A stretch of 64,000 bases of DNA from Diplonema japonicum (lineage: Eukaryota; Euglenozoa; Diplonemea; Diplonemida; Diplonemidae): the NCBI GenBank assembly GCA_964019335.1, contig OZ025726.1:372001-436000 (forward strand), written 5' to 3'. Shown here piece by piece: positions 16,690 through 29,330 of the stretch. Numbering within the stretch: the first letter of the stretch is position 1; each line of letters opens with the position of its first letter. The translations under genes were made by a program, and so were the position numbers. The notes under the pieces are model-generated. The model did not search any database, was not told where the DNA came from, and was given only the letters and a program-made list of their open reading frames with translations.

Positions 16690-19013
16690 TCAAAAAGGCA
16701 AGGGCAACCCGTCGGTGCCATATGACTGAAAGGTGTGGGAGGGGGTGTGGTGCGCGTGCTGCTTTCGGTTGCTGTTTTGGTTCACCCACTCTTCACCAAA
16801 TATCTGATTCAGCGGCTCGGGTACCTGTATTTTTTATTTACTCCCCCCCCCCCCCCACACAAACACACCTCATCCGTCTTTGATCGATAAGACTCCAAAT
16901 TGTGGAGCTGCTCGTTTTCAATACGCAAAACATTCCACACACAACGTCGCATGATCTCGACAATCCCTAAGAAGAGTGACAACATACGGGGGTCGGGCAG
17001 CCACCTGTTTTTTTGTTGGGGTAAAAAAAAAAAATTGTTAAAATATCAGCCGCATACGGTGAGATGCCCTCGTCTATCGTTGTGAAGAACAGCATTCTAC
17101 AGAACAGGTCAAGAGGGATGCATGTGGAGTGCACCACCCACGAGAGATGTCGCCTTCGTGTTTTGAAGGTAGTTATCGACGACACCAAAGGGCTGCAAGG
17201 GGTAGGCGAGTCTCCCTTCGACCCTTTCCGCGACAATTTCCCCGACCAAAACGTAGTGGTGTCGTACAACTTCCACCCCCAATCCATGAGATAGTCCCAC
17301 ATCCATGAGTAGAACTGGCCGACAAACGTGACCAACACCCATATGTGCCACATGAACTGTTTTTTTTTTTATTTATTTTTTTTTATTTTTTTTTTTTTGA
17401 ACGTACCTCGTATTGTGTGTGTTGTGCCACAAACCCCACCACCAACACCAAGATGCAAATCATGTATTTCCCACAGTTTAAAACGTGCACTCTGTTCTTC
17501 GTCACCTTTAACATGACCACGCATTGGCATGCTCTCCACACGTACGGCCAGCATATGATAAAAGGCTTGAGACTGTTGTTTATCTCCAAACACATGGAAG
17601 CATGGTGTAACGCGTGGGCTGGTGCTGCACGCCATGCTCCGGTGTAGGTGAAGCAGCTGAAGTAGACCAAGTCGCCGAGGAGGATGGAAGCCGACGTTAA
17701 CTGATCAGCGAAAAAGAAATCTCTGAACTGCACAGTAACAAGAGACTCGGGGTTGAAAAGAAGTTTGAAAGGAAGCTCCAACGGAAGACGCGCACACCTC
17801 CCAACAGATCGAAGCAGCGCCCTCCGCGTGTTCCATTGCAAAACAGGAAGCGGTAAGACCAGCACCAACAAACAACCATACACAAAAAACACCGAAAAAT
17901 GAATATGAACCACCCCATACAGCAGGAAGTGAACGGCAAGGTTCGCACAGTTTAAAATGGTGAAGATCGCCGCATAATTAATCATCGTCGGCCATTGCAG
18001 TTGAGTCTCTGGGTTGAGCCCCAAAATATACGTATGATTCAGGTAGTAATTGTTGAAAAGAAAAAGATCGACTCCCCAAGCCCACATGGCAAGGTTACTG
18101 AGCGCCAGCATCCTGTAAAGGGGAAGAACCACCCAAAAGGATGACAAATCCACCGCACCCTCATTGGAGTAATAGAGGTACACTACAAGTATGACAAGGG
18201 GCAGCATGAACCCAAGGAGAAGTCCCATCACGAACAGATCCAGCTGTGGTTTGGTATCGAACTTAGAGCTTTGCAATTGTTGTCTTGCGTCGTTGATGTC
18301 CTGGCAGGTGTGGAATTCGGCATAGGTGCATTCGATGGTTTCGAGAAGGATATTTGAGTAGCCTCCGCATTGCGGGTCTTGGGCTTTGGTGTTGTACCTT
18401 GTTAGGTATTCGCTTGTGTCGATTTGCAGGACGTTTTCTCCGATTCTTTTCAGTTCCTTGTTGAATTTTTTGATGATTTTTCTGATGGCGATTCTGTGAG
18501 TTGCGGAGAAGTGTTTGAGTGCGGAGATTTCTTGGTACAGTGTCTCGCACATCCGTTTGTTCTGCCAATATTTCGAGCTGTTCTTCGCGATTTGTTGTTT
18601 TTGAGAGTGAGTGAGGGTTTGGTTAGCGTGGGAAGACCCTCCTTCAGAGGTTCTGTCCAAGCCGGACCAGAAATCTTCGGTTTGACAGTCCAGAGATTCT
18701 TTGAAGTGATCCAGTAATTTGCTGTGAAAACACCCTGCTTTGTCTACCTCATGTAGCAACGCACGTTTGAAGAGATCGCTTACTTCCTCCGCTGTGACGG
18801 GCTCGTACCCCTTATAGATCTTAAGGTCTTCCTCATTGTAACACACAAAAGGGGTTTCCTCGTCGGAATCAGCATCGCCTCGATCTTCTTCGGGAGAAGA
18901 AGTTACCTCGCGCAGGCGGGCTATAATGGTTTTCAAGTTTCCGTAATTTAAGAACCTGCTTGCCCATTCGGGCTTCATGGTTTTGAGGTGCTCTATATAG
19001 TGACCGAAAGCTA

Positions 19014-19017
<4 letters not shown>
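16690..19017 (-). CDS. XPR1: SPX-EXS phosphate exporter, XPR1/PHO1-like (4 exons)
   Basis: 726 aa from exons 19017-17407, 17356-17058, 17004-16869 and 16824-16690. The N-terminal SPX domain (MVAFGHYIEHLKTMKPEW, then RIAIRKIIKKFNKE) binds inositol pyrophosphates. Five or more membrane segments lie at about 260-430. The EXS domain follows, with WPYVWRACQC, HVLNCGKY, YSWMWDYLMDWG and, after the last junctions, GIVEIMRRCVWNVLRIENEQ, which is the family end signature. XPR1/SYG1/PHO1 proteins export phosphate. Introns are 50, 53 and 44 bp (GTACG, GTATG and GTGTG donors, CAG acceptors), two with A/T runs and one with a G run. The ORF ends early without splicing; each join restores the EXS sequence. 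Confidence 0.88.
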
Positions 19018-19047
<30 letters not shown>

Positions 19048-19061
19048 CGTTTTGCCAACAT

Positions 19062-19095
<34 letters not shown>

Positions 19096-19564
19096 CCCTC
19101 GAAAACCTGGGATTGGGATGAAAAAAAATGGTTTGAAAGATGGAAAAAAAAAAGAAAAAAAAAAGACTGCGTACTAAAAAAAAAAAAAAAAAAAACCAAG
19201 TAGTAAGCTGAGAAAGAAAGAAAAAAGAAGAAAAAAAAATTGGCAGCATGATATGGGGGCTTAGTTTCCCCCCCACCCCCCCTCCATTCTCTTTGTTTTC
19301 AACCCATAGTTTTACACGAATAGGGGTGGGTGTGTGCGGAGGGGAAATGAAGATTTCCTCCCTCTCTAAACGAAACATTTGCATTTTTCTGTTTGTCCCC
19401 CCCCCCCCCCCCGCTCTTTTCTTTAAATTGTACACAGCAAGCTTTTTATTCACCTCTTCCTCCGGGGGGGGACCAATAAAAACAATTTTTCTAACTGTAC
19501 CAGAAAAAAAATTTTTTTTAAAATCTAATAGTGAGAAAAAAAAAGAAGAAAAAAAAACTCATCA
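19018..19564. other. Intergenic region with long T, A and C runs
   Basis: T runs at 19018-19045 and 19063-19092, A runs near 19180, a C run near 19397. Open frames here are made of these runs. Upstream of XPR1 and downstream of the giant gene. Confidence 0.6.
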
Positions 19565-20049
19565 TCACTCCACCTCTTCCCCGTGGTCTTGTTGGTCAAG
19601 ATATTCACCAATCGTCACTATAGAGTTTTTATATAAAAAAAAAAAAAAACACACACACCTCCCTTCACCCAATCTCTCAGCCCGTCCATAGAAATGTTTC
19701 TCCGGTTTGTGAAGCCGGCTTGTTGGAGCTTTTGCCAGACACGCTCTACTATGTACTGGTCAGGCCCCGACCCGACGCCCTTAGCCTCAAACAATTCTTT
19801 GATGTCCCTGTCAGACACGGCCTCGCGGAGCTCCTTAGCATCTATCCAACCGTTGCCGTTCTTGTCAATGCGTGCGAGGATGTCATCTATCTCCTGTGAG
19901 GTGTACGACATGATGGAGCTTCTCCTGCTTCTGCTACTGTGCTGGCTTTGCGCGTCATCCTCGCAAGGCACGTAAGGTGTGTCGTAAGGACTGTCCGTGA
20001 TCTTGACAAAGGGCTTCATTGATACGGGTGTGATGTCTACTTCCTGTAA

Positions 20050-20082
<33 letters not shown>

Positions 20083-23000
20083 CCGCATAACAAACCTCGT
20101 AACTCTTATACTCAACATCTGTGCTCTTCCTGTAATCTGCGTAGACGGGGTCGGCGCTTGTGAATGTGTTCCTGATCAAAGTCACCACCCTCTCCTCCAT
20201 CTTCACCAGCTTTCCTTCCAAGTCTCTTTGCAGCTTCCCCATTGTTTTCTTCAGCACCACCTTCTCGACCGTTGTGCTCGGCCTGCCCGTCGTTTTCTTA
20301 TAGCATGCGTAGGCCACCAGCTTCCTGAACATCCTTGAGATCCACATGTTGGTGTTGTGTGCCGCCACATCGTCGATGAACTCCTCGACGTACTGCCTGT
20401 GCGTTGTCCTGCTGTTCTGAAGCAGGCCTTGCATCACCTTCATCTCACGGAAGCGGAACCACTTGCTGTAGCAGTACACTGTTGGGTTTGATATTATAAA
20501 AAAGAAGAAAAACAAATCAAAAATATATCATACATCGTAGCGGTCTGTTGTTAGTGGAAAGCTTTAACGGTGGGATGCTCGGGGACCTGATGGACGGGGT
20601 CACTGTTGGGTCCGGAGACACGCAAATGGGGGGTGGTGCTGCCATGTGGGCTGGGCTGGTGTCTGGCTCGGAGACAGAAGGAGACACGTTCTTGGGCATG
20701 CTGAAGTGCTGCATGTTGTGAACGATGTCGTCCACCTTCTCTTCTAGCTTCGTGATGACAGCTTGTAGCTTGGTGTTCGACTTGCTTACCTCGGACAGTT
20801 GGGCCACCTCCGACGGCTGTAGCTTCCCCCTGTCCATATCTGCGATCTTGCTCCTTATGTCGCTGACAGCCTTCACGATGTTCTTCACGTTCGTCGACAC
20901 CAACGAATCGTTCCTCAGGTCGACGCCCTCGTTCAGGATCCTTGTCGCGAGATCGTCGCGGTCCATGCTGCTCCTCCTGCTCCTGTCTCCTGACGGGGGG
21001 AGTGTTAATGGCGGTGCTTCTTCTGGAGTTCTCGCAGGAGTGACTTGCTCCGGAGTTCTGGTCGGAGTTAGTTGCTCGGCTGGGATTACGACAGGTTCTT
21101 GTTTCGGTGATTTGTAAATGTTGTCTGTGCTAGTCTTCACCAGCTGCCTCGTCATGCTGAAGAGCTCCTCATTGTTCTCGCTGATGCACTCTTGGATGGA
21201 CTCCGTCACGCTGCGGACGGCGCCTGTGAGCGTGTCAAAGTCCTCAGCGAAGTTACGGCTTATCAGCTCGTCTTGCTTGTCTTCCAGTCTCCTCATTTCC
21301 TCCCGCACTTCGATACCGACCTTCGCGACTTCGTCCATCACAGCCTGCAGCTTGCTGCTTTCGTTTATCACAGTGGTCATCACACTGCCGATTGCCTTCT
21401 CCGACAGCATACTATCTAATGCACGCTCCACGGCTTCGGGTACACCGGTCACTGCTTGAAGCTTTTCTCCCAAGGTTTCTTTGATGGCCAACTGTACGAT
21501 GTCAGTCACCGGGACACCTGAGAAGGGCTCTTCTTTCTTCACTAACGTGTCAAGCTTCTTGTGTGCCTCGTCCATGGCACCGGTCACGATGTCGGTCACA
21601 ACAACGGCCGTCAAAGGCTCTTCGGGCACCTTCTCTGCCATCTTCATGATGTTTTCCTTCAAAGTGTCCAATGTGCTGTTGTTCTCAGTTGCAATGTCGT
21701 GCAGTTGCTTTACTGCGTTGCCGACGCCCTCGCTGATGAGTGCGTTCACCTTTCCGCTTTGCATGCTGAGTTCATCACACATTGTCTGCATCTCCTTTGG
21801 CAGATTCTCCGTCAGTTTCTCGAGTTGGTTATTGATACAGTCACTGTCTCCGGTGACTTTGCTCAGCGCTTGCTCGATGTGTGTCTTCAGTTCTCCTGCA
21901 TGCTCTTCTTGAGCAGTGAGGCACTTGGCCACTTCAGCAGCAACAACTGTTGTTACCACACGCGATAGGTGTTCTTCGTTACGCAGGGCCTCGCTGGGCA
22001 TGCTATTTTGCAGGATTTCGCTGGCAGTGTGCAGCTCGTCAAGTTTCTTGTGCGCCTCTTCCAGTGCACCCTTCACGATGTCGGTGACGGTGGTCTCTGT
22101 CAGGTGTTCTTCGGGAAGCTTCTTGCCCACCTCATTGATGGCCTTCTTCACTTCAGTGAGCAAATCGTCACTGTTCGAGGCCTTCTGTGCCTCTTCCATG
22201 GCGCCGTTCACGATGTCAGCCACTGCAGATCCCGTCAAGTGCTCTTCAGGTAACTTCTCACCCACCTCATCGATGGCCTTCTTCACTTCGGTCAGCAGGT
22301 CATTGTTTGAAGCCTTCTGTGCCTCTTCCATGGCGTCTTTTACGATGTCGGCAACTGCAGATCCCGTCAAGTGCTCTTCAGGTAACTTCTCACCCACCTC
22401 ATCGATGGCCTTCTTCACTTCGGTGAGAAGGTCGTCATTGGAAGCCTTCTCTTCTATGGTGCTTTTCACAATGTCTGCTACCACCGATCTCGTCAGGTGC
22501 TCTTCAGGTAACTTCTGCCTTACTTCCTCGACGATGTTCTTCACCTCCACCAGAGCCGGAGGCACGTTGGTGCTCAACTCCTCGGTAAGCAACGCCACCT
22601 GTGCGGTGACGACACCTTCCACAATCTCCCGCACACTGTCTGCAGTCAAGCTTTCGCATGCTGCATCCACGTCGGTTGCTTCCCTCGCACTTTGAAGAGC
22701 GTCGAGCTTCCTGTGCGTCTCTTCTGCCACGTTCACCACAATGTCCTTCACAGCAGACCCCGTCAAGTGTTCTTCGGGAAGTTTCTTGCTTACCTCATCG
22801 ATGGCCTTCTTCACTTCGGTGAACTGATCGTCACTGTTCGAGGCCTTCTGTGCCTCCTCCAGGGCACTCTTCACGACTTGTGTCACGTCATCCGTTGTCA
22901 GGTGGTCTGCCTCCCTCAACTCCTTGCTGAGTGTTGCGACCTGCGCAGCGACTGTACTCTCGACAATTTCTCGTACATTGTCCACCGTCAAGGCGTTGGT

Positions 23001-26000
23001 GTTTGCAGCATCCAGGAACTTTGATGTTGCACTGTGTTCATTGCAGAGGGCGTCCAGCTTCTCGTGTACTTTCTCCATCACATTTGCTATCGCCTGCTCC
23101 GTCATGTCAGGTATTTTGTTTCTCAGTTCATCAATCGAGTTCCCCACTTCCAAGAGGATCTCGTCGCTGCTCTGTTGTGCGTCTTCCAAAACTCTCCTCA
23201 CAATGTCAGTTATGACAGCCCCTGTCAGGTTTTCTTCAGGTAGCTTCTTGCCCACCTCATCAATTGCGTTTTTCATTTCAGTGATCAGCCTGACACTGGC
23301 ATCTTTGTCATTCTGCGCCACCACTGCATTCGTCACGATACTTGCAACAGCGGCTTCTGTCAAGTGCTCCTCGGGTATGCTACTTTGCAGGGTCTCGCTG
23401 GCAGTGTGCAGCTCGTCGAGCTTCTTGTGCGCCTCTTCCAGTGCACCCTTCACGATGTCGGTAACGGTAGTCTCTGTCAGGTGTTCTTCGGGGAGCTTCT
23501 TGCCCACCTCATCGACGGCTTTCTTCACTTCGGTGAGCAGGTTGTCACTGTTCGAGGCCTTCTGTGCCTCTTCCATGGCGCCGTTCACGATGTCAGCCAC
23601 TGCAGATCTCGTCAGGTGCTCCTCAGGTAACTTCTCACTCACCTCATCGATGGCTTTCTTCACTTCTGTAAGCAGGTTGTAACTGTTCGAGGCCTTCTGT
23701 GCCTCTTCCAGAGCACTCTTCACGACTCGTGCCACGTCATCTTTTGTCAGGTGTTCTTCAGGCATTTTCTTATCATCATCTGCCTTCTGTGCCTCTTCCA
23801 TGGCGTCTTTCACGATGTCAGCCACTGCAGATCCCGTCAAGTGCTCTTCAGGTAGCTTCTTACCCACCTCATCGATGGCCTTCTCCACTTCGGTGAGTAG
23901 ATCCCTGTTTGAAGTTTTCTGTGCCTCTTCCATGGTGCTCTTCACAATGTCAACCACTGCAGATCCCGTCAAGTGTTCTTCAGGTAACTTCTCACCCACC
24001 TCATCGATGGCCTTCTTCACTTCGGTGAGCAGGTCGTCATTGGAAGCCTTCTGTGCCTCTTCCACGGTGTTTTTCACAATGTCAGCCACTGCAGATCCCG
24101 TCAAGTGCTCTTCAGGTAACTTCTTGATCACCATGTCGACTGCCTTCATCACTTCCGCAAGTAGTTTGTCTTCTTTCTCGTTGTTCAACGTTTCCACTTT
24201 CACACCAATGCTCTCTACAAGGTCCTGTATGCTGGCTTTGTCTAAAGCTTTACTGTGTATTCCTTCAGCGGTGAGAGGTGCTTCCTTCTCGACATGAAGT
24301 GCATCGATCTTGCTGTGTGCCTCCTCCACTGCGCCCTTTACAATGTCCTTCATAGCAAGCCCTGTCAGGTGTTCTTCGGGAAGCTTCTTGATCACCTCAT
24401 CGATGGCCTTCTTCATTTCAGTGAACTGATTGTCGTTGACTGCATTCGTAACGATTTCCGACACATCGCTTCTTGTGAGGTGTGTCTCAGGCATTTCCCT
24501 GCTGGTCTCGGTGACGTGATCCTGCAATCCTTTGCTCAGTGCTTCTACTTGCGTTGTAACAATATCACCCACTACTTCTCGCAAACTGTCGGCGGTCAGT
24601 CCCTCAGGTGCATCCCGTTTGTTGAGTGTGTCGATCTTTGTGTGCGCCTCTTCCAGTGCAGCCTTTATGATCACAGTGATGGAAGTCTCTGTCAGGGGTT
24701 CTTCAGGTAACTTCTCACCCACCTCATCGATGGCCTTCTTCACTTCAGTGAGCAGGTCGTCATTGGAAGCCTTCTGTGCCTCTTCTATGATGCTCTTCAC
24801 AATGTCAGCAACTGCAGATTCCGTCAGGTGTGTCTGGTGTTCTGCTGGCAGCCTGTCCAACCTCTCAACGGCGTTGTTCAGCTTGTTATCAACTGTTTCT
24901 TGTGATGCAAGCACGTCGAGCACACTGTCCTTGATACCCTGCAGGAGGGCCAAGGTCCCTTCCCCTGCGTCGTTGGTCAGTGGTGCCCCCGCCTCGCACA
25001 AATCCTCTTCTTTTGTTTTAACAACGACCTCGGCCTCTTGGTAACACTCTACCACCCCCTGCGTTTCTTTTGTTTTTTGGTCGTCCTTCTTCGCCATCAC
25101 ATTCGTCACGATACTTGCAACAGCGGCTTCTGTCAAGTGCTCCTCGGGTATGCTACTTTGCAGGGTCTCGCTGGCAATGCGCAGCTCGTCGAGCTTCTTG
25201 TGCGCCTCTTCCAGTGCACCCTTCACGATGTCGGTAACGGTAGTCTCTGTCAGGTGTTCTTCGGGAAGCTTCTTGCCCACCTCATCGATGGCTTTCTTCA
25301 CTTCGGTGAGCAGGTTGTCACTGTTCGAGGCCTTCTGTGCCTCTTCCAGAGCACTCTTCACGACTCGTGCCACGTCATCTTTTGTCAGGTGTTCTTCAGG
25401 TTTTTTCTCATCATCATCTGCCTTCTGTGCCTCTTCCATGGCGTCTTTCACGATGTCAGCCACTGCAGATCCCGTCAAGTGCTCTTCAGGTAACTTCCTA
25501 CCCACCTCATCGATGGCCTTCTCCACTTCTGTGAGCAGGTCCCTGTTTGAAGTTTTCTGTGCCTCTTTCATGGCGTCCTTCACAATGTCAACCACTGCAG
25601 ATCCCGTCAAGTGTTCTTCAGGTAACTTCTCACCCACCTCATCGATGGCCTTCTTCACTTCGGTGAGCAGGTCGTCATTGGAAGCCTTCTGTGCCTCTTC
25701 CATGGTGCTCTTCACGATGTCAGCCACTGCAGACCCTGTCAGGTGTTCTTCGGGAAGCTTCTCACTCACCTCATCGATGGCCTTCTTCATTTCAGTGAGC
25801 AGGTTGTCACTGTTCGAGGCCTTCTGTGCCTCTTCCATGGCGTCTTTCACGATGTCAGCCACTGCAGATCCCGTCAAGTGCTCTTTGGGCATCTTAGTAC
25901 CTACATCATCGACAGTCTCCTTCATGTGAGCCACATCACCGCTAGTGCGCTTCAGTTCATCGCTAAGTGTAGTCACTTGCGTTGTAAGTACATTCAGCAA

Positions 26001-27560
26001 CTGAGGTGCCACACCCTCCACTCTGTCCTTGATGCCATTCAGGAGGGCTAACGTCTCCTCCGGAGTGGACTTGCCGATCGCTTCCTTCACAACGCTTCCA
26101 ACTTTGTCTGCAGTGAGAGCACTCCCGGGCTTCTCTGCCAGCGACGTTTTCATACCTTCGCATGCCTTTAACAACGTCTTGTTGCCCTTGGCGAGCTCTT
26201 GCAGGGTGGTGTTCATGGTAACTAGTGGGTCAGACTTGGCCTTGCGGACCTCGAGGGCTGCCTTGATGTCGGAGAGCGTCTTACCCACATCGCCTGACGC
26301 AGTGCCTACTGTGTCTAACTTCTTGTTGGTGCTCGCCGCTGCTTGAGAGATAACTTTGCTAACTTCTGCCAATGTGAGGCGTTCCCTTGCCGCTTCCGTC
26401 TGCATAGCCTTCAGGATGATGTGGTTCTCCTCGTTCGCTTTGCTACTAGCCGCATCAAGATTTTCTACTTTCTTCTCAACTGCGGTGACGCTGTCCGCAA
26501 TCTTTGCGACTTCGTGCTGCACAAGCTCCGCCAGCACCTCCATGTCGATGGTCTGCTTGCAGATGTCTTGGATCTTTTTGAAGAACTGCCCTGACGGCAC
26601 GGTGATTTGCGGTGAGCGCTCCTTCTCATTTTGAATTGCTTTGATTTCCTCGCTGAAGCTGTGCCCAGCACGGGGGGTTGAACTCGTGCTTGCTTCTTCA
26701 GCTTGTGGTTCCACTTGGGTCTTTCTGAAAAGACTTGGTACAATGTACAACAGAAAGGCAACAACAGACCCGATGGCAAGAAAGGTCATCAGCTGCTGCT
26801 GGTGGTGTTCATGGAAGGCTCTGTGATCGTTGTCGGCCCGCCTGCGTTCCTCGGTCAAGCTTTTAAGCGTTTCGAACATCTTGCGGAGTTCGTCATCCGA
26901 CGGTCCGGCATGGTGGGCAGGGACAGGGACAGGGTGCACAGGGCCCACTTCTACAGGATGCGGTGGGGGCACAACAGGGATCGTGGGTGTGGACGTGGGC
27001 ACATCAATGACCGGACAGGTCTGATTAATAAAGACCTCCACCTCCTTGATGACTGTCTTGACGGTTGTCGTGTTCACCACACGCACCTCGACCTTGGGCT
27101 CTGGGTAGTACTTAGGGCCTGACCAAATGCGGTCACTTACTCTGCTGGTGAAGAGTGCAACAGAAGAGACACCGAAACCAGACACCACTGAGGCCATGGT
27201 TAGCTTCTCAGCCATGATGTAAGTAAGGGTAGCAGGACCCATGTTGCCAAGCAGTCCAAGGGCACCAAGTTGCGCTGCGACCATCGGCCCGACAGGAGTC
27301 ATCAGGACTGCTCCCCCTGTGACCAGACCAGCACCTACCCCCACTACCACATCAGTCGGCCTGTACATCCACATGTCCCCCATGATGGGTACTTGCTTCT
27401 TTTTAAGAGGTGGTTTAACATCCTTCTGCTCCGAGTCGGTGCAAGGGCTGAGGCTAGGGTCGTCGGGGCTAACAGGGACTGGGGCTGAGTTCGGTTCTTC
27501 CCCTCCACACACCCCAACTGATATTAGCAGCACAGCACATATCACTCCACGGGCTTTCAT
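19565..27560 (-). CDS. Giant secreted/membrane repeat protein with C-terminal EF-hand
   Basis: About 2,615 aa from exons 27560-20534, 20478-20096, 20043-19659 and 19617-19565. Order of parts: signal peptide (MKARGVICAVLLISVGVCGG); a glycine-rich hydrophobic region (about 70-130); a Pro/Val linker; a membrane segment (about 285-305, LMTFLAIGSVVAFLLYIVPSLF); a long helical region with about 27 copies of a 40-45 residue repeat (core KLPEEHLTGSAVADIVK, then LLTEVKKAIDEV) between about 21,500 and 25,900; coiled coils; and an EF-hand (DKNGNGWIDAKE) near the end. Introns are 55, 52 and 41 bp. The first join (donor GTATG at 20533) is the weakest: the EF-hand part might be a separate gene, but the gap would be only 38 bp. 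Family not recognised; possibly a tether between membranes or to the cytoskeleton. Confidence 0.7.
21490..25895 (-). repeat. Coding tandem repeat, 120-135 bp unit, about 27 copies
   Basis: In-frame repeat of the giant gene. The unit is PEEHLT + AVADIVK + EEAQKASN + LLTEVKKAIDEVG. Copies fall into subtypes (GSAV, KDDV, ETTV, EAAV types) and their order is repeated: the run at about 23,340-24,120 matches the run at about 25,080-25,800 over six or seven consecutive units, including the short variant that ends in KADDD. This is a higher-order duplication on top of the basic unit. Confidence 0.75.
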
Positions 27561-28065
27561 TTTTTTTTCCCCCCGTTTTTTGCTCTTAAATAACAGACAA
27601 CAACGGTCTCCCGGGGGACCCTCCCACCTGTGATGGATGTACGGGTGGGTGCCGTACCAAGCAAGCAATTGGAATATATGATGTGCCATGTATGGCGTGA
27701 TGATGGCGGCTTCATGACAACTAAAAGAGTGAAGGAAGGGGGTGGTGGGGGAAAAGAGAGAAATGGAGGGAGGGGGGGGGGGGGGGGCAACGAAGAAAGA
27801 AGGGGGAAAAATAATCAGAAAAAAAAAATACGAAGCCCCCAAGTATAAAAGAGAAAAAATAGAGAAAAAAAAAAGGGAAACGGAAAAAAAAAAATGGTTG
27901 TGGAAAACCCCCTCTTGTACTTCCCCTCCTCTCTCTTTTTTTTTTTTTTTTTTTTGCTCCTCACTACCTAAAGGGCTAGACAAAGTAACAAGGTGGCATG
28001 TTATAGAAAACAAGGGGTATGTGTTGTGAGAAAATCGGCTTCTTGTAGAATGACGGGAAACCGAA

Positions 28066-28099
<34 letters not shown>

Positions 28100-28195
28100 C
28101 TGAGAAAATATTAAACACGAAAAAAAAGGGGGGAACAAATCCACGAAGGCAGGCAAGCAAGCATCGACCCTCCACCCCACCCTTCCACACACAGC
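27561..28195. other. Intergenic region between REI1-like and giant gene
   Basis: A C-rich segment opposite a G run (27773-27786), T runs at 27935-27955 and 28072-28099. No gene seen. Possible pyrimidine-AG acceptors exist on the minus strand, but none is clearly better. Confidence 0.55.
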
Positions 28196-29330
28196 CTACA
28201 AGGTCTTCCCCACGTAATCCCCTTGGTAACCCTGTATATTTTTTTTTTTTTTTTTTTTTACGTTTTTTTTTTTTTTTTAGAGTGGGCCGACATACCTTCC
28301 CATGCAGACAGTTGAGATGGATCCCAAGTCGCATCCTCTGTTTTTGCTGTTCTCTGGTGTGTTGCTTCTCCGCTCTCTTTTCCTTGGGACCCAGCTTCTT
28401 CTGTTCGATTAGTGCCCTGTACCTGTTCATCTGAACAGTGGTCATGTGCGACCTCTCTTGCTGAGTGATCATCTTCTTTGCCCTGCTCTCCTCCGTCTCC
28501 TCCACGGCCATCTGCATGGGTGCCATGTGGTGCTTGTGCTCATGGCGTGACACGATGACAGCGCCAGACGCAAGGGTGAGGAGTTCGTCCTGCGCAGATG
28601 CACCCGCAAGTTTCCTTCGTTCTGTGAATGCAGCGTGGTTCTTGTAGAATTCAGAGTATTCCCCGTCTGTGAGGGTGATCATCTGGTGACCAACAGCGGA
28701 CATGTGGTTCTGGCAGCCTTCTCTCGTTTCGAAGACCTTGCTGTCATTGCACACCAAGCACATGCAACCGTTCACCTTTACGGAGAGGTATTCGAGAAGC
28801 TTGGTGATGTCTGAGATGTCATCAACAAGCGGGAGGGTGAAGTTGTGCACCTTTGCCATGTGGCATAGAGCATCCTCCGCACATGGTGCTCTGATGTTGC
28901 AGAAAAGACAGTCGGTTGACTGCAGTTCTTGATTCTCGGTTATCCTTTCCGCCGATGCCTCCCATGTTTCCTCCTTGTTGAGCTCGTCGTCAGAGCTGAG
29001 CGGTTCGTCGGTATCCTCTTCGGGTTGGGACTCCATGGCTCTTTCAAGCCTTTTCCTTGCTTTTTTGTCCTTGTGTTTCTGCGATTGCAAGTGGCTGCTC
29101 AGTGTCTGGGCGGTGCCGAATTTCTTGTCGCAGATTGTGCATTTGTAGCTGGTGCTTGCAATGCTTGTTGCTGCCCTGCTGCTGCGGACACCGTGAGCTG
29201 CAGCAGTCAGCGGTACCAGACCGGCAACTCTCCGCTTTACATTGTCATTGTGGAGCTGAGCGTCGTAGTGCCTGATCATCGCGTCCCTGTCCGGGAATCC
29301 CATGGAACAGGTGTTGCAGTTAAATTGCAT
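28196..29330 (-). CDS. REI1: REI1/ZNF622 pre-60S ribosome biogenesis factor (2 exons)
   Basis: 356 aa from exons 29330-28296 and 28231-28196. Four C2H2-type fingers: FNCNTCSMGF...HYDAQLH, YKCTICDKKF...HLQSQKH, CLFCNIRA...HMAKVH and CMCLVCND...HMSAVGH. The pattern LLEYLSVKVNGCMCLVCN and the spacing are those of yeast Rei1/Reh1 and human ZNF622, cytoplasmic factors that act in late 60S maturation. The conserved C-terminal helix is present (RLGIHLNCLHGK) and the end is completed by a 12-codon last exon after a 64-bp intron (GTATG...CAG) containing two A runs. The ATG at MQFNCNTC is preferred over one ten codons upstream because the first finger begins there. Confidence 0.87.

Noticed and set aside
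16503..16789. Open frames with Lys/Phe runs upstream of the Nudix gene
   Set aside because: They consist of homopolymer tracts and the last XPR1 exon read in another frame.
21910..25930. Plus-strand open frames of 250 or more codons over the repeat array
   Set aside because: They are antisense to the giant protein and repeat its periodicity as Ser/Thr/Ala-rich nonsense. The minus frame has signal peptide, membrane segment and a conserved helix pattern.
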